DNA of 46,438 nt from Gammaproteobacteria bacterium (GTDB lineage Bacteria; Pseudomonadota; Gammaproteobacteria; Pseudomonadales; Azotimanducaceae). Below, one piece after another: positions 17,783 through 26,051 of the stretch. The notes below the pieces were generated by a model. The model did no database searches. It saw only the letters and a program-made list of their open reading frames with translations, and had not been told where the DNA came from. The position numbers were made by a program, and so were the translations under genes. The stretch is from the NCBI GenBank assembly GCA_018666555.1, contig JABIZD010000088.1, positions 1 through 46,438 on the forward strand. The letters run 5' to 3'. Numbering within the stretch: position 1 is the first letter of the stretch; each line of letters starts with the position of its first letter.

Positions 17783-19594
17783 TCATAACACCGATGCCAA
17801 CAGCGACTGGGTATACTCGTGTTCAGGGCTGGAAAACACATCGTAAACGCGCCCGGATTCTCTGATTCTGCCCTGTTGCAGGACCACAACCTGATCTGCC
17901 AGGGCATTAACAACAGCCAGGTCATGGGATACGAACAATATGGCTAGCTGACTTTCATCTCTTAACCGCAGTAGCAGTTTCATAATCGATGCCTGCACGG
18001 AAACATCCAGCGCTGAAGTAATCTCATCACAGAGGATCAGGTCTGGTTTGGCAACCAGTGCCCGGGCAATGGCAATGCGTTGTTTTTCCCCCCCGGATAG
18101 CTGTCCTGGATAGCGATGCCGGTAAGCTACCGGTAAATTAACCCGCTCAAGCATTTGGTCAATTTCTTCACTGATAGCCGATTCGGAACCACCAAAATAC
18201 AGGGCGATAGGTCGGGCCAGTATCTCTTCGATGGTATGGCTTGGATTCAACGAAGCATCCGGATTCTGAAACACCAGTTGGATGCGCTGCTGGCATTCCG
18301 GTGCTCTCTTGCCTACGGCGTAACTCAGGTCAAACTTCTCGTTAAGCACCATGCTGCCCGACAGTGGTTGCTGCAATCCGGCAACTGTTTTAAGTAAAGT
18401 GCTTTTACCACTGCCAGACTCGCCAACCAGACCGAGAATTTCTCCCTGCCTGATTTCAAAGGCAATATCCTGCACGGTTAAATCCGCTTTATCGCCCATT
18501 ATCCGGCGCTTCAGAGAAGGCCTGTCATAACTGACGCAGAGATCGCTGACTTGCAATACGACTTTACTGAATCCTTCTGGTTTAGCTACCTGACTACCCG
18601 TTGCAAGGTCTTTTAAGGCCAGAGTTTGTTCGCCAAAATGACATTTCACTGCCTGGCCAGGCAGTTTAAGCAGGCCCGGCTTACTCTGCTCACAGATCGG
18701 CTGGGCATGACCACAGCGATCAAGGAACACGCACTGACTGCTGAAATCACGCAGTCCGGGTTGTGGCTGCCTGCCTTCCATTCCTACCGGTAGTCGAGAC
18801 TGGTGCAGTTTTGGAATACTGTCCAGCAGCCCCTGGGTATAAGGGTGTGCTGGTTGATTAATGAGCTGCTGCTTTTCACCTAATTCAACCAATTCACCGG
18901 CGTACATAATGGCGATCTTCTCGCAAACTGCACTAATCACACCAATGTCGTGGCTGACATAAATCATAGCCGTCTGCGTCTCTGCGACAATGTCCCGAAG
19001 CAAGTCAAGAACATGGACCTGAGTGGTCACGTCCAGGCCTGTCGTTGGCTCATCCAATAACAATAAATCAGGTTCACCAGCAAGCGCCATGGCAATGGCG
19101 ACGCGCTGTTGCTGACCTCCTGATAACTCGTGCGGATAACGCTTTAGCATTTCACCCGGACGGGCTAACTGGACCCGTTCGAGTAACTCAATGCTGCGGC
19201 TTCGCCAGGCTGCCATTCCTAAATTAGAATGCAATCTTAAGGCCTCGAAAATCTGACTCTCAATTCTCATTGTGGGGGTCAGTGCCTGCCCGGCATTTTG
19301 CGGAATCAGCGCCATCTGCCCGCCTCGCAGTTTCTGCAAATCCCGGGCTGACATGGCCACCATATCCTCACCAAGAAATTCCAGCCTGCCACCCAAACGT
19401 TGTAGCCCGGCTTTTTGATAAGCCATCAGGGCCAGTAGTAACGTGCTTTTGCCACAACCACTTTCGCCGACCAGGCCAAGGGTTTCACCCCGCCCCAAGG
19501 TTAGATTTATGGATGATATCACCGCCACTGGTTCAGCTTGATCGTTAACATAGCCAATCGACAAATCTTCGGTAGTTAACAATGGGCTGCTCAT
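17783..19594 (-). CDS. Fused double ABC ATPase (DppD-DppF/OppDF type)
   Basis: One 603-residue polypeptide carries two complete nucleotide-binding domains. Domain 1 has Walker A GESGCGKST, signature LSGGQQQR and Walker B LLLLDEPTTGLD. Between them lies the cysteine-rich oligopeptide-ABC C-terminal module (CVFLDRCGHAQPICEQSKPG), which often binds an Fe-S cluster. Domain 2 has GESGSGKST, LSGGEKQR and LILCDEITSALD. It powers the two permeases encoded just upstream. Its ATG overlaps the permease stop by four bases (ATGA), which implies tight coupling. Confidence 0.95.
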   Translation of the reverse strand: MSSPLLTTEDLSIGYVNDQAEPVAVISSINLTLGRGETLGLVGESGCGKSTLLLALMAYQKAGLQRLGGRLEFLGEDMVAMSARDLQKLRGGQMALIPQNAGQALTPTMRIESQIFEALRLHSNLGMAAWRSRSIELLERVQLARPGEMLKRYPHELSGGQQQRVAIAMALAGEPDLLLLDEPTTGLDVTTQVHVLDLLRDIVAETQTAMIYVSHDIGVISAVCEKIAIMYAGELVELGEKQQLINQPAHPYTQGLLDSIPKLHQSRLPVGMEGRQPQPGLRDFSSQCVFLDRCGHAQPICEQSKPGLLKLPGQAVKCHFGEQTLALKDLATGSQVAKPEGFSKVVLQVSDLCVSYDRPSLKRRIMGDKADLTVQDIAFEIRQGEILGLVGESGSGKSTLLKTVAGLQQPLSGSMVLNEKFDLSYAVGKRAPECQQRIQLVFQNPDASLNPSHTIEEILARPIALYFGGSESAISEEIDQMLERVNLPVAYRHRYPGQLSGGEKQRIAIARALVAKPDLILCDEITSALDVSVQASIMKLLLRLRDESQLAILFVSHDLAVVNALADQVVVLQQGRIRESGRVYDVFSSPEHEYTQSLLASVL

Positions 19595-20442
19595 ATGACC
19601 GTCCGGGTGATCCGATCAAGACCCAGTGATTTAGCCAAGGCATCTGCCGTCAGGTTGATACCAATAATCAACGAACTCAAAGCAATCATAGGCAACAGCA
19701 CGGGCCAGGGTGCCAGCGGTAGGTAGATCCTGGCACTGGCGATCATTAATCCCCAGTCCGGGGTCGGTGGTGTGATGCCAAAACCGAGAAAGGAAAGTGC
19801 GCTGAAAGCCAACAGCATCCAGGACCAACGCATTGCCGCCTCGACCAGCAAAACATCTCGCACGTTTGGCAATATCTCGCGGAAGATGATGCTGTAGATA
19901 CCCTCTCCCCTTGCTTTAGCTGATAAAACGTAGTCCTTGACTACGACTTCCAGTGTCGCGGCCCTCGCCAGTCTGACCACACCAATGCCATAGAAGAAGC
20001 CAAGCGTCAGAATCATGACATCAGGATCATTACCATAGGTGGCAATAATCAGCAGCAAAAAGATCATAAACGGCACAGCCAGAAAGATATCAATACAGCG
20101 CATGATGGCTTCATCCACTCGCCCGCCACTGTAACCGGCAACGATACCGAAGAAGCCGCCCCAACTGACCGCCAGCAAGGTGCCCAGCAACGTGATCAGG
20201 ATCGCCTGTCGGCCACCTAACATGGTACGTGTCAGCACGTCTCGGCCCAAGGTGTCCAGGCCTCCCCAATGCTGAAAGGAAGGCCCGATGTGACCTATGA
20301 TTTCAGACTGGCTATCAAAAGAATACGGCACTAACCAGGGCGACGTGAGGGCGAAAAGAAGATGCAAACCGACCATTGATAGCCCAAGCAGGCCTGACCG
20401 GGAAGACCCGATTGCTGTCAAAATTAACTTGAGCGAGGTCAT
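19591..20442 (-). CDS. ABC permease, DppC/OppC type
   Basis: This is a 283-residue inner-membrane permease with an N-terminal membrane anchor (GLLGLSMVGLHLLFALTSPW). The EAA-type loop VKDYVLSAKARGEGIYSIIFREILPN contacts the ATPase. HWGGLDTLGRDVLTRTMLGGR is the conserved periplasmic region of DppC proteins. The start and stop overlap neighbours by four bases on both sides, so it belongs to a compact permease operon. Confidence 0.94.
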   Translation of the reverse strand: MTSLKLILTAIGSSRSGLLGLSMVGLHLLFALTSPWLVPYSFDSQSEIIGHIGPSFQHWGGLDTLGRDVLTRTMLGGRQAILITLLGTLLAVSWGGFFGIVAGYSGGRVDEAIMRCIDIFLAVPFMIFLLLIIATYGNDPDVMILTLGFFYGIGVVRLARAATLEVVVKDYVLSAKARGEGIYSIIFREILPNVRDVLLVEAAMRWSWMLLAFSALSFLGFGITPPTPDWGLMIASARIYLPLAPWPVLLPMIALSSLIIGINLTADALAKSLGLDRITRTVI

Positions 20443-21395
20443 CCGGCACCCTGCTGGTTTCGTAATCTCGGATTCAGTAGCAGTGATATCAAATCAGCTA
20501 TCAGATTAAGACCAATATAGATGGAAGCCATCAACAGCGCGATCGCTTGCACCAGGGCAAAATCCCGATCCGAAATCGCATTCACGGACAGCCGGCCGAT
20601 ACCCGGGTAATTGAACACCACTTCAACCACCAGTACCCCACCCATCAACCAGGCTATATTCAATGCAATCAGGTTGATCGCCGGCAGCAACGCGTTGGGT
20701 AAGGCATGCCTTAATACTAATTGCCACCGAGGCAGGCCCTTGAGGTTTCCCATGAGCACGAATTCTGACGCCAGCACATTGATCATACTGGTGCGTACCA
20801 TGCGCATAATATGAGCTACCATCACCAGTGTCAGGGTAATCACGGGCAGAACAATATTGGACAGAACCTCAAGTAGAGGTGCATCGGCTCGCATGATAAC
20901 AATGCCGGGTAACCAACCAAGCCAGACAGCAAAGAATGAAATTAATAGCGTACCCGTTATAAATTCCGGCACCGTCATACAAAAGATAGCGATACCTGAA
21001 ATCCAGATATCTACCCTCTGATCCCTATATAAGGCAGCGATCGCTCCAAGTAAGATCGCCATCGGGATCCCTAGCAGAGCCGCAGAAAGACCCAGGATGA
21101 CGGTATTTCTGAAACGTGGCCCAATAATCTCCTTGAGTGGTTTATCGCGCTTGATACTCTGACCAAGGTCTCCCGCCAGCAGGCCTTTAGCCCACTTCAG
21201 GTATCTGACCTGAGCCGGCTGGTCGAGCTGATACCGGCTACGGCAATTATCTAAACGCTGTCCCTGCGCCATCTGCCCGAGAAATGCCTGACAGGCATCC
21301 CCTGGCAACAACTCGACTGCAGTAAATACGACCACCGAGACTGCCCAAAGCGTCACCAAGGCAAATACAAAGCGTCTGGCAATCAATTGCAGCAA
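20439..21395 (-). CDS. ABC permease, DppB/OppB type
   Basis: This 318-residue permease has the opening LIARRFVFALVTLWAVSVVVF typical of DppB. It continues with the EFVLMGNLKGLPRWQLVLRHALPNALLP coupling loop and ends in FNYPGIGRLSVNAISDRDFALVQAI. The start is TTG at 21395, with AAGGA five bases before it. It follows the homocysteine methyltransferase stop by eight bases. With the neighbouring permease and fused ATPase it forms the membrane part of a peptide-type importer. Confidence 0.93.
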   Translation of the reverse strand: MLQLIARRFVFALVTLWAVSVVVFTAVELLPGDACQAFLGQMAQGQRLDNCRSRYQLDQPAQVRYLKWAKGLLAGDLGQSIKRDKPLKEIIGPRFRNTVILGLSAALLGIPMAILLGAIAALYRDQRVDIWISGIAIFCMTVPEFITGTLLISFFAVWLGWLPGIVIMRADAPLLEVLSNIVLPVITLTLVMVAHIMRMVRTSMINVLASEFVLMGNLKGLPRWQLVLRHALPNALLPAINLIALNIAWLMGGVLVVEVVFNYPGIGRLSVNAISDRDFALVQAIALLMASIYIGLNLIADLISLLLNPRLRNQQGAG

Positions 21396-21403
21396 AACAA
21401 TCC

Positions 21404-22294
21404 TTATTGATGTTGGCTAGTGAGTGCCTCGGCCAGCGCTTCGATATCCGTCGGCCCGATGCCGCAGCAACCACCGATAATGGTGGCACCTGCCTGAGCC
21501 GCCCGTAGACACTGATCAACAAAATAAGCTGTGGTCACATCGGTTCGTCGCCCGGTATATAATTCATTATCGAGGGTCCAGCCTTCCGGAACTTTACCCA
21601 TGCGGTTTGCATAGCAGCCAAGTGGCTTAGCTGTCAGTGCCTTTAATTCAATGAGACCGATCTCTATTACTTCCGGACAGGTACAATTGAGCATATAACC
21701 CGCGACATCTAGATAATCTATCTTCAGGAAAGCTTCCTTTAGGCTTTCACCGCTGCGTAACCCAGTTCCAGGCTCCTCATTGAGCGTCCAGGCAACATAG
21801 ACGGGTTTTCCGCCCCCGTATTGTTTGGCCTGGGAGGCTGCGTGCTCCGCTTCTATTGCCGAAGACATGGTCTCACAAATGAAAAAATCAACCGACGGTC
21901 GAAGCGCCTCAACCATATTGCGATAAATTGGCCTGGCAATTTCCTCGGAGGGCACCAGATCCGGCCGATAGCTTTCCGACAGAGGTGGAATAGACCCGGC
22001 AACCAGTACCTTTTCGCTACCGGCATCTGCAGCCTGCCTGGCCAGCTTGCCTGCTAATTCGGTGAGCCGGATATACTCTGATTCAAGGTTTTCCTTGCCC
22101 AGATAACTGGGGATAGTGCAATAGCTATTGGTGATAATGATCCGCGCGCCGGCATCTATAAAGTCTCGATGCACATCGATAACGATCTCCGGTTCTTCAA
22201 TCAGCGCCATAGCAGACCACAGACCTTTACCACCGGTACTAATCCGCTTCTGCAGTTCACCACCCATTCCTCCATCAAGCACCGTAACTTTCAC
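21404..22294 (-). CDS. Homocysteine S-methyltransferase family protein
   Basis: This 296-residue zinc methyltransferase belongs to the MmuM/BHMT family. The zinc cysteines are visible as C204 in NCTCPEV and C276-C277 in GGCCGIGP. The opening VLDGGMGGELQKR is the usual barrel start. Translation begins at GTG (22294) with a strong GGAGGA at 22301-22306. Possible methyl donors are S-methylmethionine, betaine or another methylated compound. It is followed directly by three ABC transporter genes in the same operon, so the donor may be what that transporter imports. This is an inference. Confidence 0.9.
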   Translation of the reverse strand: MKVTVLDGGMGGELQKRISTGGKGLWSAMALIEEPEIVIDVHRDFIDAGARIIITNSYCTIPSYLGKENLESEYIRLTELAGKLARQAADAGSEKVLVAGSIPPLSESYRPDLVPSEEIARPIYRNMVEALRPSVDFFICETMSSAIEAEHAASQAKQYGGGKPVYVAWTLNEEPGTGLRSGESLKEAFLKIDYLDVAGYMLNCTCPEVIEIGLIELKALTAKPLGCYANRMGKVPEGWTLDNELYTGRRTDVTTAYFVDQCLRAAQAGATIIGGCCGIGPTDIEALAEALTSQHQ

Positions 22295-22367
22295 GTCTTC
22301 TCCTCCATTGAATGGGGCGGCACCATAGCATTCTCTGCAGCAGCCCTATACGCATATCATCAACCTG

Positions 22368-23396
22368 TTACTGCCAAATACATAAACCCAGGCTTGCACC
22401 ATCAGCCAGCGCTGCTTTTAATTGTGACGGCGCGATCAGGTCATTAACCCCAGCTTCACAAACCAGTAGCTGTGCCCCAAAACCTGCCATGTCCAGTAAA
22501 ATCTGGTCCAGATGTCGATATTGCACGTCATGACCTTCACCTGGGTACTCTCGCAGAATAACTTCAGCCTTGGGATAGCTGGTCTGCCACTGATCGGATT
22601 TTTCTGCTTTCAGCAGACCATCAGCTAGCCCCCTATAAACATAAACATCTGCCGTCACGCCTGACGTATCGATAGGCCCTTCTTTACAATAGAGCATTGA
22701 CTCATGGTCCAATGGCTCGGGGCCTGCGGCCTGACCTCGAAGGTTATGTGCTCTTGCAGCTTCATCATAAGCCGTGTCCTGGAAGCCTTCGACCTTATGC
22801 AGGGTGCTGTCACTCGGAAACCCAAAAAACTGCATTGGATAGGCCAGCAAATCTCGATAACCACTGATTCCACCATTATTCTCACACCAGGCAGGTTGGC
22901 CGATAATGGGTGAGGTCGCCGCCATATGAACGGATAAAAGGCGATGTTCATTACGCGCTGCGAGTTTCGCTGTATAAGGTCCACCGCCAGAGATACCAAA
23001 CAGGATGAATGTATCAATGTCTAGTTTTTCCAATACCAGTTCTACATCTTCAGCGTAATCGGTCATATCCAGCGCTGGATCAAAGTCAGTCTGACCAAAG
23101 CCATTGCGTTCAACTGTTATCAGTCGAAGCTGCAACTGCAACCGCAGACTTCTTAAAAAATCGAGCAACCGTATAGCCCTGACTGAAGTTCCAAGGCCAC
23201 CGGTAAAGATGACGGGAACACCGTTCTCGGGGCCATCATCAATATAGTGTATTTGCCGACCATCGGCGGTCTTAATCTTTTGTACGGTCGGACCCAGAGA
23301 ATCAAACTGCTCCGGAAGCTTGCCGAGCAAAGGGGCTGCTTCAACTGGTCCAAGCAGTATCAAAACCAACGCCATCATCTTCACGATTACAGTCAT
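22368..23396 (-). CDS. Exported alpha/beta hydrolase
   Basis: This is an alpha/beta-fold hydrolase of about 342 residues with nucleophile motif G-I-S-G-G (FGISGGGPYTA) and oxyanion segment FTGGLGTS. The terminal histidine is in YPGEGHDVQYR. I place the start at the ATG at 23396-23394, because it opens a signal peptide (TVIVKMMALVLILLGPVEAA). The frame continues upstream to 23516 with a less convincing N-terminus. It lies 73 bases before the homocysteine methyltransferase gene on the same strand and may lead that operon. Substrate unknown; esterase or lactonase activity is likely. Confidence 0.8.
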   Translation of the reverse strand: MTVIVKMMALVLILLGPVEAAPLLGKLPEQFDSLGPTVQKIKTADGRQIHYIDDGPENGVPVIFTGGLGTSVRAIRLLDFLRSLRLQLQLRLITVERNGFGQTDFDPALDMTDYAEDVELVLEKLDIDTFILFGISGGGPYTAKLAARNEHRLLSVHMAATSPIIGQPAWCENNGGISGYRDLLAYPMQFFGFPSDSTLHKVEGFQDTAYDEAARAHNLRGQAAGPEPLDHESMLYCKEGPIDTSGVTADVYVYRGLADGLLKAEKSDQWQTSYPKAEVILREYPGEGHDVQYRHLDQILLDMAGFGAQLLVCEAGVNDLIAPSQLKAALADGASLGLCIWQ

Positions 23397-23574
23397 CTTT
23401 TTACCCAAGCAGCCATTCAGCCAGATTTTATCACGGAGATGAGGTTCCTGGCTTGCAGAATAAATCGCCCTGTAAATAAAACTGGGATGATGGCGCAGTA
23501 ATACAGGCTCGTTCAATCATAAATTCCCTGAACTGGCTGTGTAAAAGCTACCCATATCAATGTTAACTACCCGC

Positions 23575-23682
23575 CTATTAGCCATAAGCGGCGGTTCCCA
23601 GGGGTCCTCCACCGCATCGCGGTAACAATCCTCCGGGCCCCTACCCAAGATGCAAGTGTAGCGTTACCACCAAGGCCAATAG
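23575..23682. other. Nested inverted-repeat element (possible structured RNA)
   Basis: The 330-base gap between the hydrolase and metF-like genes contains nested complementary arms. There is an outer CTATTAGCC (23575-23583) with GGCCAATAG (23674-23682), an inner AGGGGTCC (23600-23607) with GGGCCCCT (23635-23642), and a perfect ACCGC-ATC-GCGGT hairpin at 23611-23623. GGTAAC (23621-23626) can alternatively pair with GTTACC (23663-23668). It does not match a riboswitch or known small RNA that I can recall. An A/T-rich run lies at 23758-23767. Confidence 0.45.
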
Positions 23683-23847
23683 CCAAATCAGCTCAAGCAA
23701 ACTGGTTACTTCATAACTGCTGTTCTACACTCCTTTACGGCCTCGCATCAGCGATCAAAAAAAAAATCAACAGACAGCTCTTTTTTGTTTCTTTATTTAA
23801 CAAAGCTCACGCATAATGCTCGTAATTTAGATACTGGGGCGATTAAC

Positions 23848-24720
23848 ATGACGAAATTCTCAACAAAACTGAATCAAGGTGAGTTCGTCATAACCACTGA
23901 ATTGACGCCCCCTAAAGGGACTGATCTCGGCACCCTGCTAAAAACTGCCGGCGACCTGAAAAACCACGTTGATGCCTTTAACGTTACCGACTCCCATAAT
24001 GCCAGGATGAGCCTTTCACCTTTAGCCGCAGCATCTGCTTTAGTGCAAGCCGGTTTAGACCCTATCCTGCAGATGACAACTCGAGATCGAAACAGGATCG
24101 CCCTGCAATCGGATATGCTCGGAGCAGGCTACCTGGGTGTAGAAAACCTGGTTTGTATGGGCGGTGACCCTCCCCATCTAGGTGACCATCCAGATGCCAA
24201 GCCGGTGTTTGATTTCAGTACCCTGGAATTACTTGATGCCGCCAGCAAATTAACTACTGGTGTGGATTCGACCGGTAACAAACTTAATGCCTCGCCTGTT
24301 TTTAACATTGGTGCAGTGGTTAACCCCGGTGCTGATAACCTTGATAAGGAAATAGAAAGGCTGAAAGAAAAAATCGATAATGGTGCGCGATTCTTCCAGA
24401 CCCAGGCGATCTTCGACAAACACGCATTTGAAGATTTCTGCAACCGCGTCGCCAGTTTCAATTTACCAATGATTGCAGGAATACTCCCGGTTAAGTCGGC
24501 CAAAATGGCAGCCCATATGAACAGCAACGTGCCGGGCATTAACGTACCCGATGACATTATTGCTAAAATCAGCTCAAGCGATCAGGTCAAAATTACCAGT
24601 ACTGAGATAAGTGCTGCGATCATCAGGGACATCAGTCCCTATTGTGCCGGCGTACACTTAATGGCTATTGGCTGGGAAGCACTGATACCAGCAATACTCG
24701 AACAAGCCGGCGTTCGTTGA
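23848..24720 (+). CDS. Methylenetetrahydrofolate reductase-like protein
   Basis: This 290-residue TIM-barrel flavoprotein belongs to the MTHFR family. It shows GEFVITTELTPPKGTD near the start (active-site Glu region), DPILQMTTRDRNR, ENLVCMGGDPP, and ARFFQTQAIFDKHAFEDF. I choose the ATG at 23848, preceded by GGGG, over the upstream in-frame codons at 23785, which have no homology. In this genome it could oxidise the methyl-THF made by the corrinoid system to methylene-THF, or it could work in the biosynthetic direction. It is on its own, between two minus-strand units. Confidence 0.9.
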   Translation: MTKFSTKLNQGEFVITTELTPPKGTDLGTLLKTAGDLKNHVDAFNVTDSHNARMSLSPLAAASALVQAGLDPILQMTTRDRNRIALQSDMLGAGYLGVENLVCMGGDPPHLGDHPDAKPVFDFSTLELLDAASKLTTGVDSTGNKLNASPVFNIGAVVNPGADNLDKEIERLKEKIDNGARFFQTQAIFDKHAFEDFCNRVASFNLPMIAGILPVKSAKMAAHMNSNVPGINVPDDIIAKISSSDQVKITSTEISAAIIRDISPYCAGVHLMAIGWEALIPAILEQAGVR

Positions 24721-24835
24721 ACAAAGCCGGGCTGCCTGGTTAAACCTGAATCCTGTTTTAAGGCTGGCAGAGCTTACCTGCTGAGGTCTGCTATCGCGGG
24801 TCAGTAAAATTTCCTGATGCTGATCGATACTGGCC

Positions 24836-26017
24836 TCAATGTGCCTGCAGCCTTTCCATATATGCAGTGGTATCGCACTTTCCTGGCAGGGCCTTAATCC
24901 AGTCGCGGATTAAATCTACCCCTTCGCCATGGACCAGACCCCTGCCCAGTTCAGGCATCATCGCACCCGGCTCAAGGCTCGCCATACGATAAACCAAAAT
25001 GGACTCATCAGGCGCGCCAGGGACAACCGAAAACAGGTTACCTCCCGTGCCCTGTCCTGCGGCAACTGGAGTTTTGCACCGGCCCCAGCGCAACGGATCC
25101 GTGACCGAGGCATCCAGGAATAAACCAGAAGTATCCGCCGGGCCCGTTTTACTGTGACAGTGGCCACAATTAATATCCAGGTAAGATCTAGCCCTTTGTT
25201 CCAAAGCGACACTTTCATCCTCCCAGTTAGCCGTTTTAGGCACCTGCATGGCGGTTTCATAGGCAGCCTCACCCAACCACCCCCGCGCGTGCCATTCGGA
25301 TAACTGGTTTTCGCCTGAACCCGGATGTAACCTGTTTAAATGCTTTGCTTGAGGACCAATCGGTTCTATACGCTTACTACCGTGATCCAGCGTATGGCAA
25401 CCTGTGCACTGATTCTGGTTGGGTGCGACATAGGCAAATGACCTCACTTGATCATTTTTATTAAGACTAACGGGTAGCATTGCACCTGCAATCCTCAAGG
25501 TCGCATCCTGCTGGTCGGCATCCCAGACGTAGGGTAACGCATGCCAGCCATCGGAACGCCTCACCAGCAATCTGGTTTCCAGTAGAGCTACCCGGTCCAA
25601 GTTCAGTGTGGGCTCGATTTCCGCTTCCGCGGCGGTAAGGTGGACTACTCTGAGCTCACCATCTGGGAGCAAAGCTTGCGCCTCTGACTTAGCGTAATAG
25701 AAAGTTTTACTGATCACAGTACCCACAGGAAACTGCATTTCCCCCGTATCTGTGACCGGTATACTGCTAGCCGCAGGGATGGAAACAGTCCGCAGCTTTA
25801 ACGCATAATCGGAAAAAAGGCCACTGGCGAGGTAATAAACCTGGGCATTATCGGCAATACGAAGCCGAGCACCGTCCTGGTGCAGGAGGCTCCAACTAGA
25901 CAGCTTAACGGGGTTGTCTTCAGCAAAAAATCGACTTTCGGTCTCTGGTAATTCAGCGCAACTAAACTGCAGCAATACCAGAAAGCCTAAAATCCAATGC
26001 TGCACTGATCGTGTCAT
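24836..26017 (-). CDS. Lipoprotein with cytochrome c-type haem motifs (HNE_0200/TIGR03806-like)
   Basis: This lipoprotein of about 393 residues has the leader TRSVQHWILGFLVLLQFSC, where the last Cys is the lipobox cysteine. Two CxxCH haem-binding sites are seen, CTGCH (in NQCTGCHTLDHG) and CGHCH (in INCGHCHSKTGP). The start at 26017 is supported by GAGGGG a few bases upstream. I recall this family (HNE_0200) as regularly occurring next to a beta-helix protein, exactly as here. Function unknown; an exported electron-transfer or redox partner is likely. Confidence 0.85.
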   Translation of the reverse strand: MTRSVQHWILGFLVLLQFSCAELPETESRFFAEDNPVKLSSWSLLHQDGARLRIADNAQVYYLASGLFSDYALKLRTVSIPAASSIPVTDTGEMQFPVGTVISKTFYYAKSEAQALLPDGELRVVHLTAAEAEIEPTLNLDRVALLETRLLVRRSDGWHALPYVWDADQQDATLRIAGAMLPVSLNKNDQVRSFAYVAPNQNQCTGCHTLDHGSKRIEPIGPQAKHLNRLHPGSGENQLSEWHARGWLGEAAYETAMQVPKTANWEDESVALEQRARSYLDINCGHCHSKTGPADTSGLFLDASVTDPLRWGRCKTPVAAGQGTGGNLFSVVPGAPDESILVYRMASLEPGAMMPELGRGLVHGEGVDLIRDWIKALPGKCDTTAYMERLQAH

Positions 26018-26051
26018 CCAGCCCCTCATGCTGAGGTATCGCTTAATTGAA

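Noticed and set aside
22655-23017. A 120-codon frame overlapping the alpha/beta hydrolase
   Set aside because: It overlaps the hydrolase core on the same strand in another frame and has no homology features.
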